64,000 nt of DNA from Streptomyces sp. CNH099 (GTDB lineage: Bacteria > Actinomycetota > Actinomycetes > Streptomycetales > Streptomycetaceae): positions 42,821-106,820 of the forward strand of contig AZWL01000023.1 in NCBI GenBank assembly GCA_000514715.1. The letters are read 5' to 3'. Under the pieces are notes generated by a model. That model was not told the DNA's origin and searched no databases. It saw nothing but the letters and a program-made list of their open reading frames with translations. Shown here one piece after another: positions 17,917-27,105 of the stretch. Each line of letters starts with the position of its first letter. The stretch's first letter is position 1. Made by a program: the position numbers and the translations under genes.

Positions 17917-19509
17917 TCAGTGGTAGAAGTGCCGTGCGCCCGTGAAGTACATGGTCACGCCCGCCTTCTGTGCGGCCGCCACCACCTGCTCGTCGCGGAT
18001 CGACCCGCCCGGCTGCACCACCGCCCGCACTCCCGCGTCGAGGAGCACCTCCAGCCCGTCGGGGAACGGGAAGAAGGCGTCGGAGGCGGCGTACGCCCCC
18101 GCCGCGCGCTCCGCGCCCGCGCGCTGGACGGCGAGCTTCGCCGAGTCGACGCGGTTGACCTGCCCCATGCCGACGCCGACGGTGGCGCCGTCCTTCGCCA
18201 GCAGGATCGCGTTGGACTTCACCGCCCGGCACGCCCGCCAGGCGAACGCCAGGTCCGCCAGCTCCGCCGCGTCCAGCTCCGCGCCCGCGGCCAGCGTCCA
18301 GGCGGCCGGGTCGTCGCCCTCGGCCTGGAAGGCGTCCCGCTCCTGCACCAGCAGCCCGCCCTCGACCGGCCGGAACTCCCGCGTCTGCCGCGGGGCGCCG
18401 GGGCTGGTCAGGATGCGGATGTTCTTCTTGCGCGTCAGCGCGGCCAGCGCCCCGTCCTCGTACGCCGGCGCCACGATGACCTCGGTGAAGATCTCCGCGA
18501 CCTGCTCGGCCAGCGCCTTCGACACCGGCCGGTTGACGGCGATCACGCCGCCGTACGCGGACACCGGGTCGCAGGCGTGCGCCCTGCGGTGCGCCTCGGC
18601 GACGTCGTCGCCGACGGCGATGCCGCAGGGGTTGGCGTGCTTGATGATCGCGACGCAGGGGCGGTCGTGGTCGTACGCGGCGCGCCGGGCGGCCTCGGTG
18701 TCGACGTAGTTGTTGTACGACATCTCCTTGCCGTGCAGCTGCTCCGCGCCGGGCAGGCCGGCGCCGGAGCCGTCGGTGTAGAGGGCGGCGGCCTGGTGCG
18801 GGTTCTCGCCGTAGCGCAGGGGGTTCAGGCGGGTGTACGCGGCGCCGGCGAAGTCCTGCGGGCCGTCGCCGTCGGGCGCGTACTCGGCGGCGAACCAGTT
18901 GGCGACGGCCACGTCGTACGCCGCCGTGTGCTGGAACGCCTCCGCCGCGAGCCGCTTGCGCTGCGCCAGGTCGAAGCCGCCGTCCGCGACGGCCTTGAGC
19001 ACCTCGCCGTAGCGCGCCGGGTCCACGACGACGGCGACCGACGGGTGGTTCTTCGCCGCGCCGCGGACCATCGACGGGCCGCCGATGTCGATCTGCTCCA
19101 CGCACTCGTCGGGGGAGGCGCCGGAGGCGACCGTCTCGGCGAACGGGTAGAGGTTGCTGACCAGCAGGTCGAACGGCTCGACGCCCAGCTCCGCGAGCTG
19201 CCGCCGGTGGCCGTCGAGGCGCATGTCGGCCAGCAGGCCCGCGTGCACCCGCGGGTGCAGGGTCTTCACCCGGCCGTCCAGGCACTCGGGGAAGCCGGTC
19301 AGCTCCTCGACCTTCGTCACCGGCACCCCCGCCGCCGCGATGCGCGCGGCGGTCGAGCCGGTGGAGACGAGCGCGACGCCGGCCTCGTGCAGCCCACGGG
19401 CCAGCTCCTCCAGACCCGTCTTGTCGTAGACGCTGACGAGCGCGCGGCGCACCGGCCGCCGGGTGCCGGCCGCTGCCGGCTCCGTCCTGCTCACCTCTGT
19501 GTTACTCAC
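17917..19509 (-). CDS. purH: Bifunctional AICAR transformylase/IMP cyclohydrolase
   Basis: 530 residues. Performs the last two steps of IMP synthesis using 10-formyl-THF. The N-terminal cyclohydrolase domain starts RRALVSVYDKTGLEELARGLHEAG with STGST and GFPECLDGRVKTLHP; the transformylase half contains RYGENPHQAA, IIKHANPCGIA, and the end GGSIRDEQVVAAAQ / MYFTGARHFYH. The GTG start overlaps the 3' end of purN by eight bases with AAAGG upstream, so purN-purH form a coupled operon. Confidence 0.97.
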   Translation of the reverse strand: MSNTEVSRTEPAAAGTRRPVRRALVSVYDKTGLEELARGLHEAGVALVSTGSTAARIAAAGVPVTKVEELTGFPECLDGRVKTLHPRVHAGLLADMRLDGHRRQLAELGVEPFDLLVSNLYPFAETVASGASPDECVEQIDIGGPSMVRGAAKNHPSVAVVVDPARYGEVLKAVADGGFDLAQRKRLAAEAFQHTAAYDVAVANWFAAEYAPDGDGPQDFAGAAYTRLNPLRYGENPHQAAALYTDGSGAGLPGAEQLHGKEMSYNNYVDTEAARRAAYDHDRPCVAIIKHANPCGIAVGDDVAEAHRRAHACDPVSAYGGVIAVNRPVSKALAEQVAEIFTEVIVAPAYEDGALAALTRKKNIRILTSPGAPRQTREFRPVEGGLLVQERDAFQAEGDDPAAWTLAAGAELDAAELADLAFAWRACRAVKSNAILLAKDGATVGVGMGQVNRVDSAKLAVQRAGAERAAGAYAASDAFFPFPDGLEVLLDAGVRAVVQPGGSIRDEQVVAAAQKAGVTMYFTGARHFYH

Positions 19510-20149
19510 CGAACCGAACCTTTCGATCCTCGACGCGGTAGCCGTCCCGGGCCAGCCGGCCCACGACCTCGACGAGCAGCCGGCGTTCGACTGCCTTGAT
19601 GCGCTCGTGGAGCGCCTCGCCCCCGTCCCGGTGGTCCTCCTCGCGGACCTCGACCGCGCCCTGCGCGATGATCGGGCCGGTGTCGACGCCTTCGTCGACG
19701 AAGTGGACGGTGCACCCGGTGACCTTGACACCGTGCGCGAGCGCGTCGCGCACGGCGTGGGCACCGGGGAAGCTGGGGAGCAGCGCGGGGTGGGTGTTGA
19801 CGATCCGGCCGCCGAAGCGCGCCAGGAACTCCGCCCCCACGATCTTCATGAACCCGGCCGAGACCACCAGGTCCGGCTCATACGCGGCCGTGGCCTCGGT
19901 CAGCGCCCGGTCCCACTCGGCGCGGGTGGCGAAGTCCGGGACGCGGCAGACGAACGTCGGCAGCCCGGCGCGCTCGGCGCGCAGCAGCCCGGCGGCGCCG
20001 GCCTCGGCGGTGCGGTCGGCGCCGACGGCGACGACCTCGGCGCCGTAGGCGCCGGCCCCCTGCGCGGCGACGGCGTCGAGCAGGGCCTGCAGGTTCGTAC
20101 CGGAGCCGGAGACGAGCACGACGAGGCGGGCGGGCGCATGCGGAACCAC
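19502..20149 (-). CDS. purN: Phosphoribosylglycinamide formyltransferase
   Basis: 215 residues. Transfers the formyl group of 10-formyl-THF to GAR in purine synthesis. Motifs: LVVLVSGSGTNLQALLDA (phosphate loop), VVSAGFMKIVG, RIVNTHPALLPSFPGAHAVRDAL (catalytic Asn and His) and GCTVHFVDEGVDTGPIIAQ (catalytic Asp). GTG start. It leads the purN-purH operon; the region upstream (20150-20378) must also hold the promoter of the divergent membrane-protein gene. Confidence 0.96.
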   Translation of the reverse strand: MVPHAPARLVVLVSGSGTNLQALLDAVAAQGAGAYGAEVVAVGADRTAEAGAAGLLRAERAGLPTFVCRVPDFATRAEWDRALTEATAAYEPDLVVSAGFMKIVGAEFLARFGGRIVNTHPALLPSFPGAHAVRDALAHGVKVTGCTVHFVDEGVDTGPIIAQGAVEVREEDHRDGGEALHERIKAVERRLLVEVVGRLARDGYRVEDRKVRFGE

Positions 20150-20378
20150 GGCGGCGGATCTCTCTTCGGCGGGCGATTGTGTGTCCGGACGAGCCGCGAG
20201 ACCCTGGGGGGCCAGGGATTCCCGGGGAGGGGCTGCGGACGTCTGCCACCATACCGGGCGTCCCCTGACGGGGCCGCGGCAGGCCGGGCGGGGTAGCGTC
20301 TCCGGTAGCAGTTACGCGCGCCCGCCGTACGCGCCCCGGCCGAGCGGGCAGACGACCTGAGGAGACGACGCCGTCCAG

Positions 20379-21710
20379 ATGCAGCCGGACCGACGCCGCA
20401 GCGCGGCCCTCCCACGCCCCGTCCCCGCAGCGGCCGGGGCCCCTTCGCCGTCCCGCGGCCGCTCCCCCGCGCCGTCCCGCGGGCGGTTCGGCCCGCCCTG
20501 GGACGTGCGTGTGCCCGGGCAGGGCGGCGTCGCGTTCCGCGACGCCCGGCCGCCGTCGGACGCGGAGGCGTCGGAGGCGCAGGCGCCCGCGCCGCCGCCG
20601 GAGGACGGCGGGCAGACGGCGCCGGGCGGGCCGGGCGGTACGCCGGAAGGCGCGCCGGGCGGTCCGGGGCAGCCGCAGGGGGCGCCGCCGGCGTACGGGC
20701 CGGGGCCCTACGGCGCGCCGCCGCCGTACGGGGCTCCGCCGCAGGGCGCACCGGCCTACGGTGCTCCGCCCCACGGCGCGCCGCCCTATGGGGCGCCGCC
20801 CTACGGGGCTCCCCCGCAGGGGGTGCCGCAGTACGGGCCGGGGCCGCAGGGCGCGCCGCCGCAGGGGCCCGGACCGCGAGGGCCGCAGGATGCGCCCCGG
20901 GGCGGCGGGCAGGGCGGGAACGACGGCGGCCAGGGCGACGGGGGCCAGGGCGACGGCGGTCAGGGCAACGGCGGTCAGGGCAACGGCCAGGGCGGGGGGC
21001 AGGGCAACGGGCAGAACGGCGGCCAGAACGGCGGCCAGGACCAGCCGCCGCCCCCGTGGGGCAACCAGTGGAGCAGCCACCAGCCGCCCCCCGGGCAGGG
21101 CAGCTGGGGCGGCGGCGACCCCGGCCAGCCGGGCCCCGGCGGACCGGACGGCCCGCAGGGCCCCGAGTCCGGCCCCGGCGACTCCGGCGACGAGTCGGGC
21201 TCCGGCCGGAACAACGGCCGCAAGAACGGCCGCGGCAACGGTGACGGCCCCGGCGGCGGCCTGCGCTGGGACCCGACCGACCCGGTGCAGCGGCGGTCGC
21301 GGTACGCGCTGCTCGCCGGCATGTGGGGCTTCTTCTTCGCCCTGTTCAACTGGTGGCCGCTGGCGCTGCTCCTCGGCGCGCTCGCGCTCTACTGGGGCAT
21401 CGACGCGCTGCGCGGCAAGTCCGGCGGGCAGAGCGGCGCCGCGGCGGGCAACGGCCGGGCGGGCGGCGGCACCGACGCCTTCGGCCAGCCCGCCAAGCGC
21501 CGGTCGGGCGGACGTCCGCACACCACGGCGGCGATCACCGGCGTCGTGGCGGCGGGCATCACGCTGTCCATCGTGCTCGCCGGGTTCGCGGTGCAGATCG
21601 CGTACCAGGACTACTTCAACTGCCGCAGCGACGCGCTCACGGAGACGTCGAAGGAGAAGTGCAGCGACGAACTGCCCAAGCCGCTGCGGACGTTCTTCGA
21701 ACGCGACTGA
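20379..21710 (+). CDS. Proline/glycine-rich membrane protein
   Basis: 443 residues. Residues 1-300 are low complexity: repeats of YGAPP/PQGAP, then Gly-Gln-Asn-rich runs. The C-terminal part has paired hydrophobic segments (about 310-345) and a further helix (about 385-410), ending with a short Cys-containing extracytoplasmic tail. The repeat content makes the N-terminus likely disordered and cytoplasmic. The best Shine-Dalgarno (GAGGAG) is 14 bases upstream of the ATG, longer than usual. Function unknown. Confidence 0.75.
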   Translation: MQPDRRRSAALPRPVPAAAGAPSPSRGRSPAPSRGRFGPPWDVRVPGQGGVAFRDARPPSDAEASEAQAPAPPPEDGGQTAPGGPGGTPEGAPGGPGQPQGAPPAYGPGPYGAPPPYGAPPQGAPAYGAPPHGAPPYGAPPYGAPPQGVPQYGPGPQGAPPQGPGPRGPQDAPRGGGQGGNDGGQGDGGQGDGGQGNGGQGNGQGGGQGNGQNGGQNGGQDQPPPPWGNQWSSHQPPPGQGSWGGGDPGQPGPGGPDGPQGPESGPGDSGDESGSGRNNGRKNGRGNGDGPGGGLRWDPTDPVQRRSRYALLAGMWGFFFALFNWWPLALLLGALALYWGIDALRGKSGGQSGAAAGNGRAGGGTDAFGQPAKRRSGGRPHTTAAITGVVAAGITLSIVLAGFAVQIAYQDYFNCRSDALTETSKEKCSDELPKPLRTFFERD

Positions 21711-21741
21711 CGGCGGCGCGGGGGGCCGCGGCGCGGCGCGG

Positions 21742-21766
21742 CGTCCGGGGCCCTTCGGCCCGGACG
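21742..21766. terminator. Hairpin between convergent membrane-protein genes
   Basis: An 8-bp CGTCCGGG/CCCGGACG stem extended by an inner CC/GG pair around a CTTC loop, between two convergent stops 88 bases apart. Likely serves both strands. Confidence 0.6.
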
Positions 21767-21798
21767 GCGCCGGCCCCCGGCCCCCCGGGCCCCGGTCG

Positions 21799-23265
21799 TC
21801 AGCCGCCGCCCTGGTCCTCCTCCCACTCCTCCGCCAGCCGCGAGCGCGGCTCCCACAGCGGCCACCCCTGCCGGCCCCAGCGCCACCGCCGCCCCCGGGA
21901 GGGCGCCACGGTCGCCCGCCGCGCCGCCGGCGGCGGCGCCGGCAGCGGCTCCGCGCCGCGCAGCCGTACCGCCCGTACCGCCAGCGCCACCGGCACCCCG
22001 ACCACGGCCGTCCACGCCACCGCCGCGCCGCCGGCCCGCCACCACACCGGGCCGAAGTCCGCCAGCGTCTCCGTACCGAGCGGCCCCCCGGCGAGCCACG
22101 CCAGCGCCGCCGTGCCCGCGCCGCAGCCGAGCGCCGCCAGCGCCGTCACCCCCACCGTCGGCCACCACCGCCAACTCTGCTCCCGCTCCCCCGGCAGCGG
22201 CGCCGCCGCCCGCCCGGCGAAGCACCCGACGACGATCCCCGCCGCCACCGGCACCGCGGCGGCAGCCCAGGTCAGCGGCCCGCCGGGCCCCTCCCCCGGC
22301 ACCGCGGCGAGCAGCGGGAAGACGGGCTGCACGGGGTAGTCGGCGGCGCCCAGCGGCGTCACCGCGCTCCCCGCGCCGACGGCGAACCCGGGCCCGAGCC
22401 CGTACGCCGCCGCCCACACCGCGGCGTTCGGCAGCAGCGCGACGGCGAGGAGGAAGACGCCGAACCGGCCGGAGACCGTCGCCGAGAGGGAGAGGAAGTG
22501 CTCCTGCGCGGCGGCCGCGTGCATGACCAGGGCCACCGCGCAGAGGAGCGCACCGCCGCCGAGCAGCGCGACGACCCCCGCCGCGGCGGCCCGCGCGGCA
22601 CCCTCCGCCCGCGGCGCCGCCCCGGCCCGGGCGTCGGCCGGGGCCGCGACCGGGGCTGCGGCCGAGGCTGCGGCCGGGCGCCGGCGGCGGGGCAGCAGCA
22701 CGACGGGCGTCCCCGCCGCGGACCACACCCCGGCGGCCGTCGCCGCGGCCACCGTCAGCGGCACCACGACCGCGGTCCTGAGCGGCGCGGCGTACAGCGG
22801 CCCGGCCAGCGCGTACCCGGTCACCGCGGCGGCGACGGCGAGATACCCGCAGGCCAGCCACGCGCCGGTGACCAGCGGCGCGAGCCGCGCCCGGCCGTCC
22901 TGCGGGGTCAGCGCGTCGCGCGCGGTCCGGTGCAGGAGGAAGACGGGCAGCGCCGTGAGAAGCAGCGGCGTGAGCCCGACGGGCGCGGGGACGCCGGTGC
23001 GGGTCTCGGTGCGCACGAGGTCGGCGCCGTGGGCGAGAAGCCACAGGTCGGCGACCACGTGCAGGGCGCCGCCCGGGCCGCTGTCCGGATACGGCGACGT
23101 GATCCACAGCAGCAGCACCAGCACGGCGAGAAACCCCAGGCCGAGGCCGGCGGCGAGGAACCCGCCCGCCAGCGCGGCGACCACGGCGGCGGCGCGGGCG
23201 CCCTGGGCCCGGCGGCGGGGTGACAACGACGGCGCGAGGTCGGTCAATTGGCTCACGGCCGCCAT
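21799..23265 (-). CDS. DUF6350 multi-pass membrane protein (PerM-like)
   Basis: 488 residues with about ten hydrophobic helices and Arg-rich cytoplasmic ends. The order and position next to sucCD and purHN match the actinobacterial DUF6350 family, whose mycobacterial relative PerM is linked to cell division and persistence; the specific role here is inferred only from family. An ATG at 23265 is used; GTG at 23256 is also possible. Confidence 0.8.
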   Translation of the reverse strand: MAAVSQLTDLAPSLSPRRRAQGARAAAVVAALAGGFLAAGLGLGFLAVLVLLLWITSPYPDSGPGGALHVVADLWLLAHGADLVRTETRTGVPAPVGLTPLLLTALPVFLLHRTARDALTPQDGRARLAPLVTGAWLACGYLAVAAAVTGYALAGPLYAAPLRTAVVVPLTVAAATAAGVWSAAGTPVVLLPRRRRPAAASAAAPVAAPADARAGAAPRAEGAARAAAAGVVALLGGGALLCAVALVMHAAAAQEHFLSLSATVSGRFGVFLLAVALLPNAAVWAAAYGLGPGFAVGAGSAVTPLGAADYPVQPVFPLLAAVPGEGPGGPLTWAAAAVPVAAGIVVGCFAGRAAAPLPGEREQSWRWWPTVGVTALAALGCGAGTAALAWLAGGPLGTETLADFGPVWWRAGGAAVAWTAVVGVPVALAVRAVRLRGAEPLPAPPPAARRATVAPSRGRRWRWGRQGWPLWEPRSRLAEEWEEDQGGG

Positions 23266-23332
23266 GCTGTCAAATACACCCGTTTCGCCCTGGTAACGAG
23301 CGAATGCCCGTCGTGTTGGCCACGATGATGCT

Positions 23333-24646
23333 ATGGACCCTGACATATCGCCGCGGGCGCCGACGACGCCGGTCGGCCCGTGCGAGAGGCGCAGGAGGCG
23401 ACGCGGGCGGGGACGGGCGGCGGGGGCGGCGGAGGCGGACACGCAGGAGATTCCGCTGGTGGGCGGCGGTGAGCCCGGTAGGGGGGCCAGCGGGACGGGC
23501 GCGGCGGGGAGCGGCGTGTCGAAGACCGGGGGGCCGGAGAGCGGCGTGTCCGGGACCGGCGTGGCCGGGATCGACGTGGCCGCGAGCGGCTTCTTCGGGG
23601 CCGGCGGGGCGGGGGGTGGGGCGGTCGTCGGCGGTACGCCCCGGAACAGGGCGGCCGTGCGACGGGCGCACCGCGTCGCCGTGTACGGCAGTCGGGCGTA
23701 CCGGGCGGGGCGCCGGGCCGCCGCCGTGCGGGACTCCGCGTCGGCCGGCGACGCCGTCGCCGCCGCGGCGGGCGCCGCGTACGACGCCCTCTACCAGCGG
23801 TGCGCCGCCGACGTCACCCGGCACACGTACCTCCTCACCGGCGACCACGCCCCCACCCGCGAAGCCGTCGAGCACGCCTTCCACATCGCGTGGGAGCGGT
23901 GGCCGGAGGTGGCCTCCGACCGCGATCCGCCGGGGTGGCTGCGGGCCGCCGCGTTCGCGTACGTGCAGGCGCCCTGGGAGTGGCTGCGCGCCCGGCTGCG
24001 CGCGCGCCGCCGTCCGGGGCGGGGGCGGCGCGCGCGGCCGGAGGGGGAGCGGGGCAGGGAACCGGACGGGGGCCGGCACCGTGAGCCGGACGCGGACGAG
24101 CCGTGCGGCGAGCCGGCGGACCGGCGGCTGTTCGCGGCGCTGCTCGCGCTGCCGGAGTCGTACCGCAGCGCCGTCGTCGTCTACGACGTCGTCGGGCTCG
24201 ACCTGCCCGAGGCCGCCGCCGAGCTGGAGGCCACCACCATGGCCGCCGCGGGGCGGCTGACGCACGCGCACGAGGCACTGGCCGCGGCCGTACCGGAGCT
24301 GGGGCAGCTCCCGCCGCCCGAACGGGCGGAGGCGCTGCGCACCCGGCTGCGGCGGTTCGCCGCCGCGCAGCCGGTACGCACGCTGCCGCCCGGCGCCGCG
24401 CGCCACCGCAGCGAGCGCCGTACGGACCGGCAGCTGCGCCGCTACGGCATGCTCGCGGCGGCCGTCTTCCTCACCGCCGCGGCCGTCACCGCCTTCGGCG
24501 GGGACCACATCCGCGACAAGGCCACACCCCCGACACCCCCATGGCCGACCACCCGGACAACCCCGCAACCCGCACCGGACCACATCGCGCCAGCAGCGCC
24601 ACGCACAGGCGCACCGCCTGCGCCTACCCCGCCCCGGGCGGGGTAG
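23333..24646 (+). CDS. Sigma-factor-like (ECF-type region 4) DNA-binding protein
   Basis: 437 residues. A Gly/Arg-rich N-terminus (1-140) precedes a degenerate sigma region 2-like helical segment (YDALYQRCAADVTRHTYLLTGDHAPTREAVEHAFHIAWERW, about 148-190) and a region 4-like part (LFAALLALPESYRSAVVVYDVVGLDLPEAAAEL, about 265-300). A hydrophobic helix near 370-390 and a Pro-rich tail suggest membrane anchoring, unusual for a sigma factor. It may be an atypical ECF sigma or a regulator derived from one. The stop lies inside a terminator-like hairpin. Confidence 0.72.
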   Translation: MDPDISPRAPTTPVGPCERRRRRRGRGRAAGAAEADTQEIPLVGGGEPGRGASGTGAAGSGVSKTGGPESGVSGTGVAGIDVAASGFFGAGGAGGGAVVGGTPRNRAAVRRAHRVAVYGSRAYRAGRRAAAVRDSASAGDAVAAAAGAAYDALYQRCAADVTRHTYLLTGDHAPTREAVEHAFHIAWERWPEVASDRDPPGWLRAAAFAYVQAPWEWLRARLRARRRPGRGRRARPEGERGREPDGGRHREPDADEPCGEPADRRLFAALLALPESYRSAVVVYDVVGLDLPEAAAELEATTMAAAGRLTHAHEALAAAVPELGQLPPPERAEALRTRLRRFAAAQPVRTLPPGAARHRSERRTDRQLRRYGMLAAAVFLTAAAVTAFGGDHIRDKATPPTPPWPTTRTTPQPAPDHIAPAAPRTGAPPAPTPPRAG

Positions 24647-24647
24647 G
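24623..24647 (+). terminator. Hairpin overlapping the stop codon
   Basis: Perfect 11-bp CCTACCCCGCC/GGCGGGGTAGG stem with a 3-base loop that includes the TAG of the sigma-like gene. A second GCGCGC hairpin follows within 20 bases. Confidence 0.55.
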
Positions 24648-24739
24648 ACCCATGCGCGCGCAAGCGCGCGTGGACGTCGCCTCCTGCGGCGCCGCCCTGC
24701 GGGCGAACGACGGGAGATCGGCCCTCCCTCGTGACACGC

Positions 24740-24775
24740 GGAAGCGGGCCCGCCCCGGAGGGCGGGCCCGCTTCC
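24740..24775. terminator. Terminator downstream of sucCD
   Basis: Perfect 16-bp stem with a CGGA loop, about 45 bases beyond the sucD stop on the minus strand and facing the convergent sigma-like gene. Confidence 0.75.
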
Positions 24776-24821
24776 GTTCCGCTCGCGGCAGACCGCGGCG
24801 AGCCGCGGGTGCGCGCGCCGC

Positions 24822-25706
24822 TCAGCCCGCCAGCAGTTCGCGGGCCAGCCGCGCCGTCTCCGACGGCGTCTTGCCGACCTTCACGCCCGCGGTCTCCAGC
24901 GCCTCCTTCTTCGCCTGGGCCGTGCCCGACGAACCCGAGACGATCGCGCCGGCGTGGCCCATCGTCTTGCCCTCGGGGGCGGTGAAGCCGGCGACGTAGC
25001 CGACGACCGGCTTCGTCACGTTGGCCTTGATGTAGTCCGCGGCCCGCTCCTCGGCGTCGCCGCCGATCTCGCCGATCATCACGATCAGGTCGGTGTCGGG
25101 GTCGGCCTCGAAGGCTTCGAGGGCGTCGATGTGGGTGGTGCCGATGACCGGGTCGCCGCCGATGCCGACGCAGGTGGAGAAGCCGATGTCGCGCAGCTCG
25201 TACATCATCTGGTACGTCAGCGTGCCGGACTTCGACACCAGGCCGATCCGCCCCGGCTTGGTGATGTCCGCCGGGATGATGCCCGCGTTGGACTGGCCGG
25301 GGGTGATCAGGCCGGGGCAGTTGGGGCCGACGATGCGCGTCTTGTTGCCCTGCGCGCCCGCGTACGCCCAGAAGGCGGCGGTGTCGTGGACCGCGATGCC
25401 CTCGGTGATGACCACCGCGAGCGGGATCTCGGCGTCGACCGCCTCGATCACCGCGGACTTGGTGAACTTCTCCGGCACGAAGATGACGGTGACGTCCGCG
25501 CCGGTGGCGTCGATGGCCTCCCGGACCGACCCGAAGACCGGGATCTCCGCGCCGTCGAAGTCGACCTTCTGGCCGGCCTTGCGGGGGTTGACCCCGCCGA
25601 CGACGTTGGTGCCGGACGCGAGCATCCGCCGCGTGTGCTTCTGGCCCTCCGAGCCGGTCATGCCCTGGACGATGACCTTGGAGTCCTTGGTGAGGAAGAT
25701 AGCCAT
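24822..25706 (-). CDS. sucD: Succinyl-CoA synthetase alpha subunit (ADP-forming)
   Basis: 294 residues. Partner of sucC in the TCA-cycle step succinyl-CoA to succinate with substrate-level phosphorylation. Motifs: SKVIVQGMTGSEGQKHTRRM (CoA binding), GGVNPRKAGQ, RIVGPNCPGLITP, and MGHAGAIVSGSSGTAQAKKEAL with the phosphorylated active-site His. It begins 22 bases after sucC, one operon. Confidence 0.97.
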   Translation of the reverse strand: MAIFLTKDSKVIVQGMTGSEGQKHTRRMLASGTNVVGGVNPRKAGQKVDFDGAEIPVFGSVREAIDATGADVTVIFVPEKFTKSAVIEAVDAEIPLAVVITEGIAVHDTAAFWAYAGAQGNKTRIVGPNCPGLITPGQSNAGIIPADITKPGRIGLVSKSGTLTYQMMYELRDIGFSTCVGIGGDPVIGTTHIDALEAFEADPDTDLIVMIGEIGGDAEERAADYIKANVTKPVVGYVAGFTAPEGKTMGHAGAIVSGSSGTAQAKKEALETAGVKVGKTPSETARLARELLAG

Positions 25707-25728
25707 GGTTTTCTTCTGTCCTCTGTCC

Positions 25729-26901
25729 TTACTTGGCGGCCAGCTCGGCGGCGCGGTCGGCCGCACCGTCCATCGTGTCCACCTGCTCGACGAGCGGGTG
25801 GTTCGCATCGCTGAGGATCTTGCGGCCCAGTTCGGCGTTGTTGCCGTCGAGGCGTACGACCAGCGGCTTCGTCACGTCCTCGCCCTTGCTCTTGAGCAGT
25901 TCGAGGGCCTGCACGATGCCGTTCGCGACCGCGTCGCAGGCGGTGATGCCGCCGAAGACGTTGACGAAGACGGACCGGACGTCCGGGTCGCCGAGGATGA
26001 TCTCCAGGCCGTTGGCCATCACGTCGGCGGAGGCGCCGCCGCCGATGTCGAGGAAGTTCGCGGGCTTGACGGCGCTGTGCTTCTCGCCCGCGTACGCGAC
26101 GACGTCGAGGGTCGACATGACCAGGCCCGCGCCGTTGCCGATGATGCCGACCTGGCCGTCGAGCTTGACGTAGTTGAGGCCCTTGGCCTTGGCCGCGGCC
26201 TCCAGCGGGTTGGCGGCGGCCTTGTCCTCGAACGCGACGTGGTCGGGCTGGCGGAACTCGGCGTTCGCGTCCAGCGACACCTTGCCGTCCAGCGCCAGGA
26301 CCTTGCCTTCGGCGGTCTTGACCAGCGGGTTGACCTCGACCAGGAGGGCGTCCTCCTTGACGAAGACGGTCCACAGCGACTGCAGGACGTCGACGACCTG
26401 GTCGGTGATCTCGGCGGGGAAGCGGGCGGCCTCGACGATCTCGCGGGCCTTGGCCTCGGTCACGCCCTCGTTCGCGTCGACGGGGATCCTGGCCAGCGCC
26501 TCCGGCTTGGTGGCCGCGACCTCCTCGATGTCCATGCCGCCCTCGACGGACGCCATGGCGAGGAAGGTGCGGTTGGCGCGGTCGAGCAGGTACGACACGT
26601 AGTACTCGTCGGCGATGTCGGCGGTCTGGGCGAGCATCACCTTGTGGACCGTGTGGCCCTTGATGTCCATGCCCAGAATCTGGCCGGCCTTCTCGACGGC
26701 GTCGTCCGGGTCGGCGGCGAGCTTCACGCCGCCCGCCTTGCCCCGGCCGCCGGTCTTGACCTGGGCCTTGACGACGGCGCGACCGCCGAGCTCCGCGGTC
26801 ACCTGGCGCGCCGCCTCGGGCGTGTCGATGACTTCGCCGGCCAGCACCGGTACACCATGCTTGGCGAAGAGATCCCTCGCCTGGTACTCGAACAGATCCA
26901 C
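25729..26901 (-). CDS. sucC: Succinyl-CoA synthetase beta subunit
   Basis: 390 residues. ATP-grasp subunit: MDLFEYQARDLFAKHGVPVL at the N-terminus, KAQVKTGGRGKAGGVK (nucleotide-binding loop), EVNPLVKTAEGKVLALDGKVSLD (metal binding) and GGITACDAVANGI near the end. GTG start with AGGGACG upstream. First gene of sucCD; an inverted repeat lies in its leader. Confidence 0.97.
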   Translation of the reverse strand: MDLFEYQARDLFAKHGVPVLAGEVIDTPEAARQVTAELGGRAVVKAQVKTGGRGKAGGVKLAADPDDAVEKAGQILGMDIKGHTVHKVMLAQTADIADEYYVSYLLDRANRTFLAMASVEGGMDIEEVAATKPEALARIPVDANEGVTEAKAREIVEAARFPAEITDQVVDVLQSLWTVFVKEDALLVEVNPLVKTAEGKVLALDGKVSLDANAEFRQPDHVAFEDKAAANPLEAAAKAKGLNYVKLDGQVGIIGNGAGLVMSTLDVVAYAGEKHSAVKPANFLDIGGGASADVMANGLEIILGDPDVRSVFVNVFGGITACDAVANGIVQALELLKSKGEDVTKPLVVRLDGNNAELGRKILSDANHPLVEQVDTMDGAADRAAELAAK

Positions 26902-26942
26902 GCGCGTCCGTCCCTTGTGATTCAGTCGTGTCGCGTTGTAAT

Positions 26943-26972
26943 GGCAGGGTCGTCTTGCAGGTTAGCCCTGCC
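26943..26972. repeat. Inverted repeat upstream of sucC
   Basis: GGCAGGG-N16-CCCTGCC, 40-70 bases upstream of the sucC start. It could be an operator or a leader hairpin; no matching regulator is known to me. Confidence 0.4.
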
Positions 26973-27105
26973 TGACAGCGCGGCATAAATCCGGGGTCAC
27001 ACCGGCGCGGTGAGAACGGTCACAGGTGCGGTCCGCGGGTGCGCCGGGTAAGGAAGGGGCCGCGGGGGCCGGTCCCGCGCGGCGTCCGGTCCGCCTCGCC
27101 CCCGC

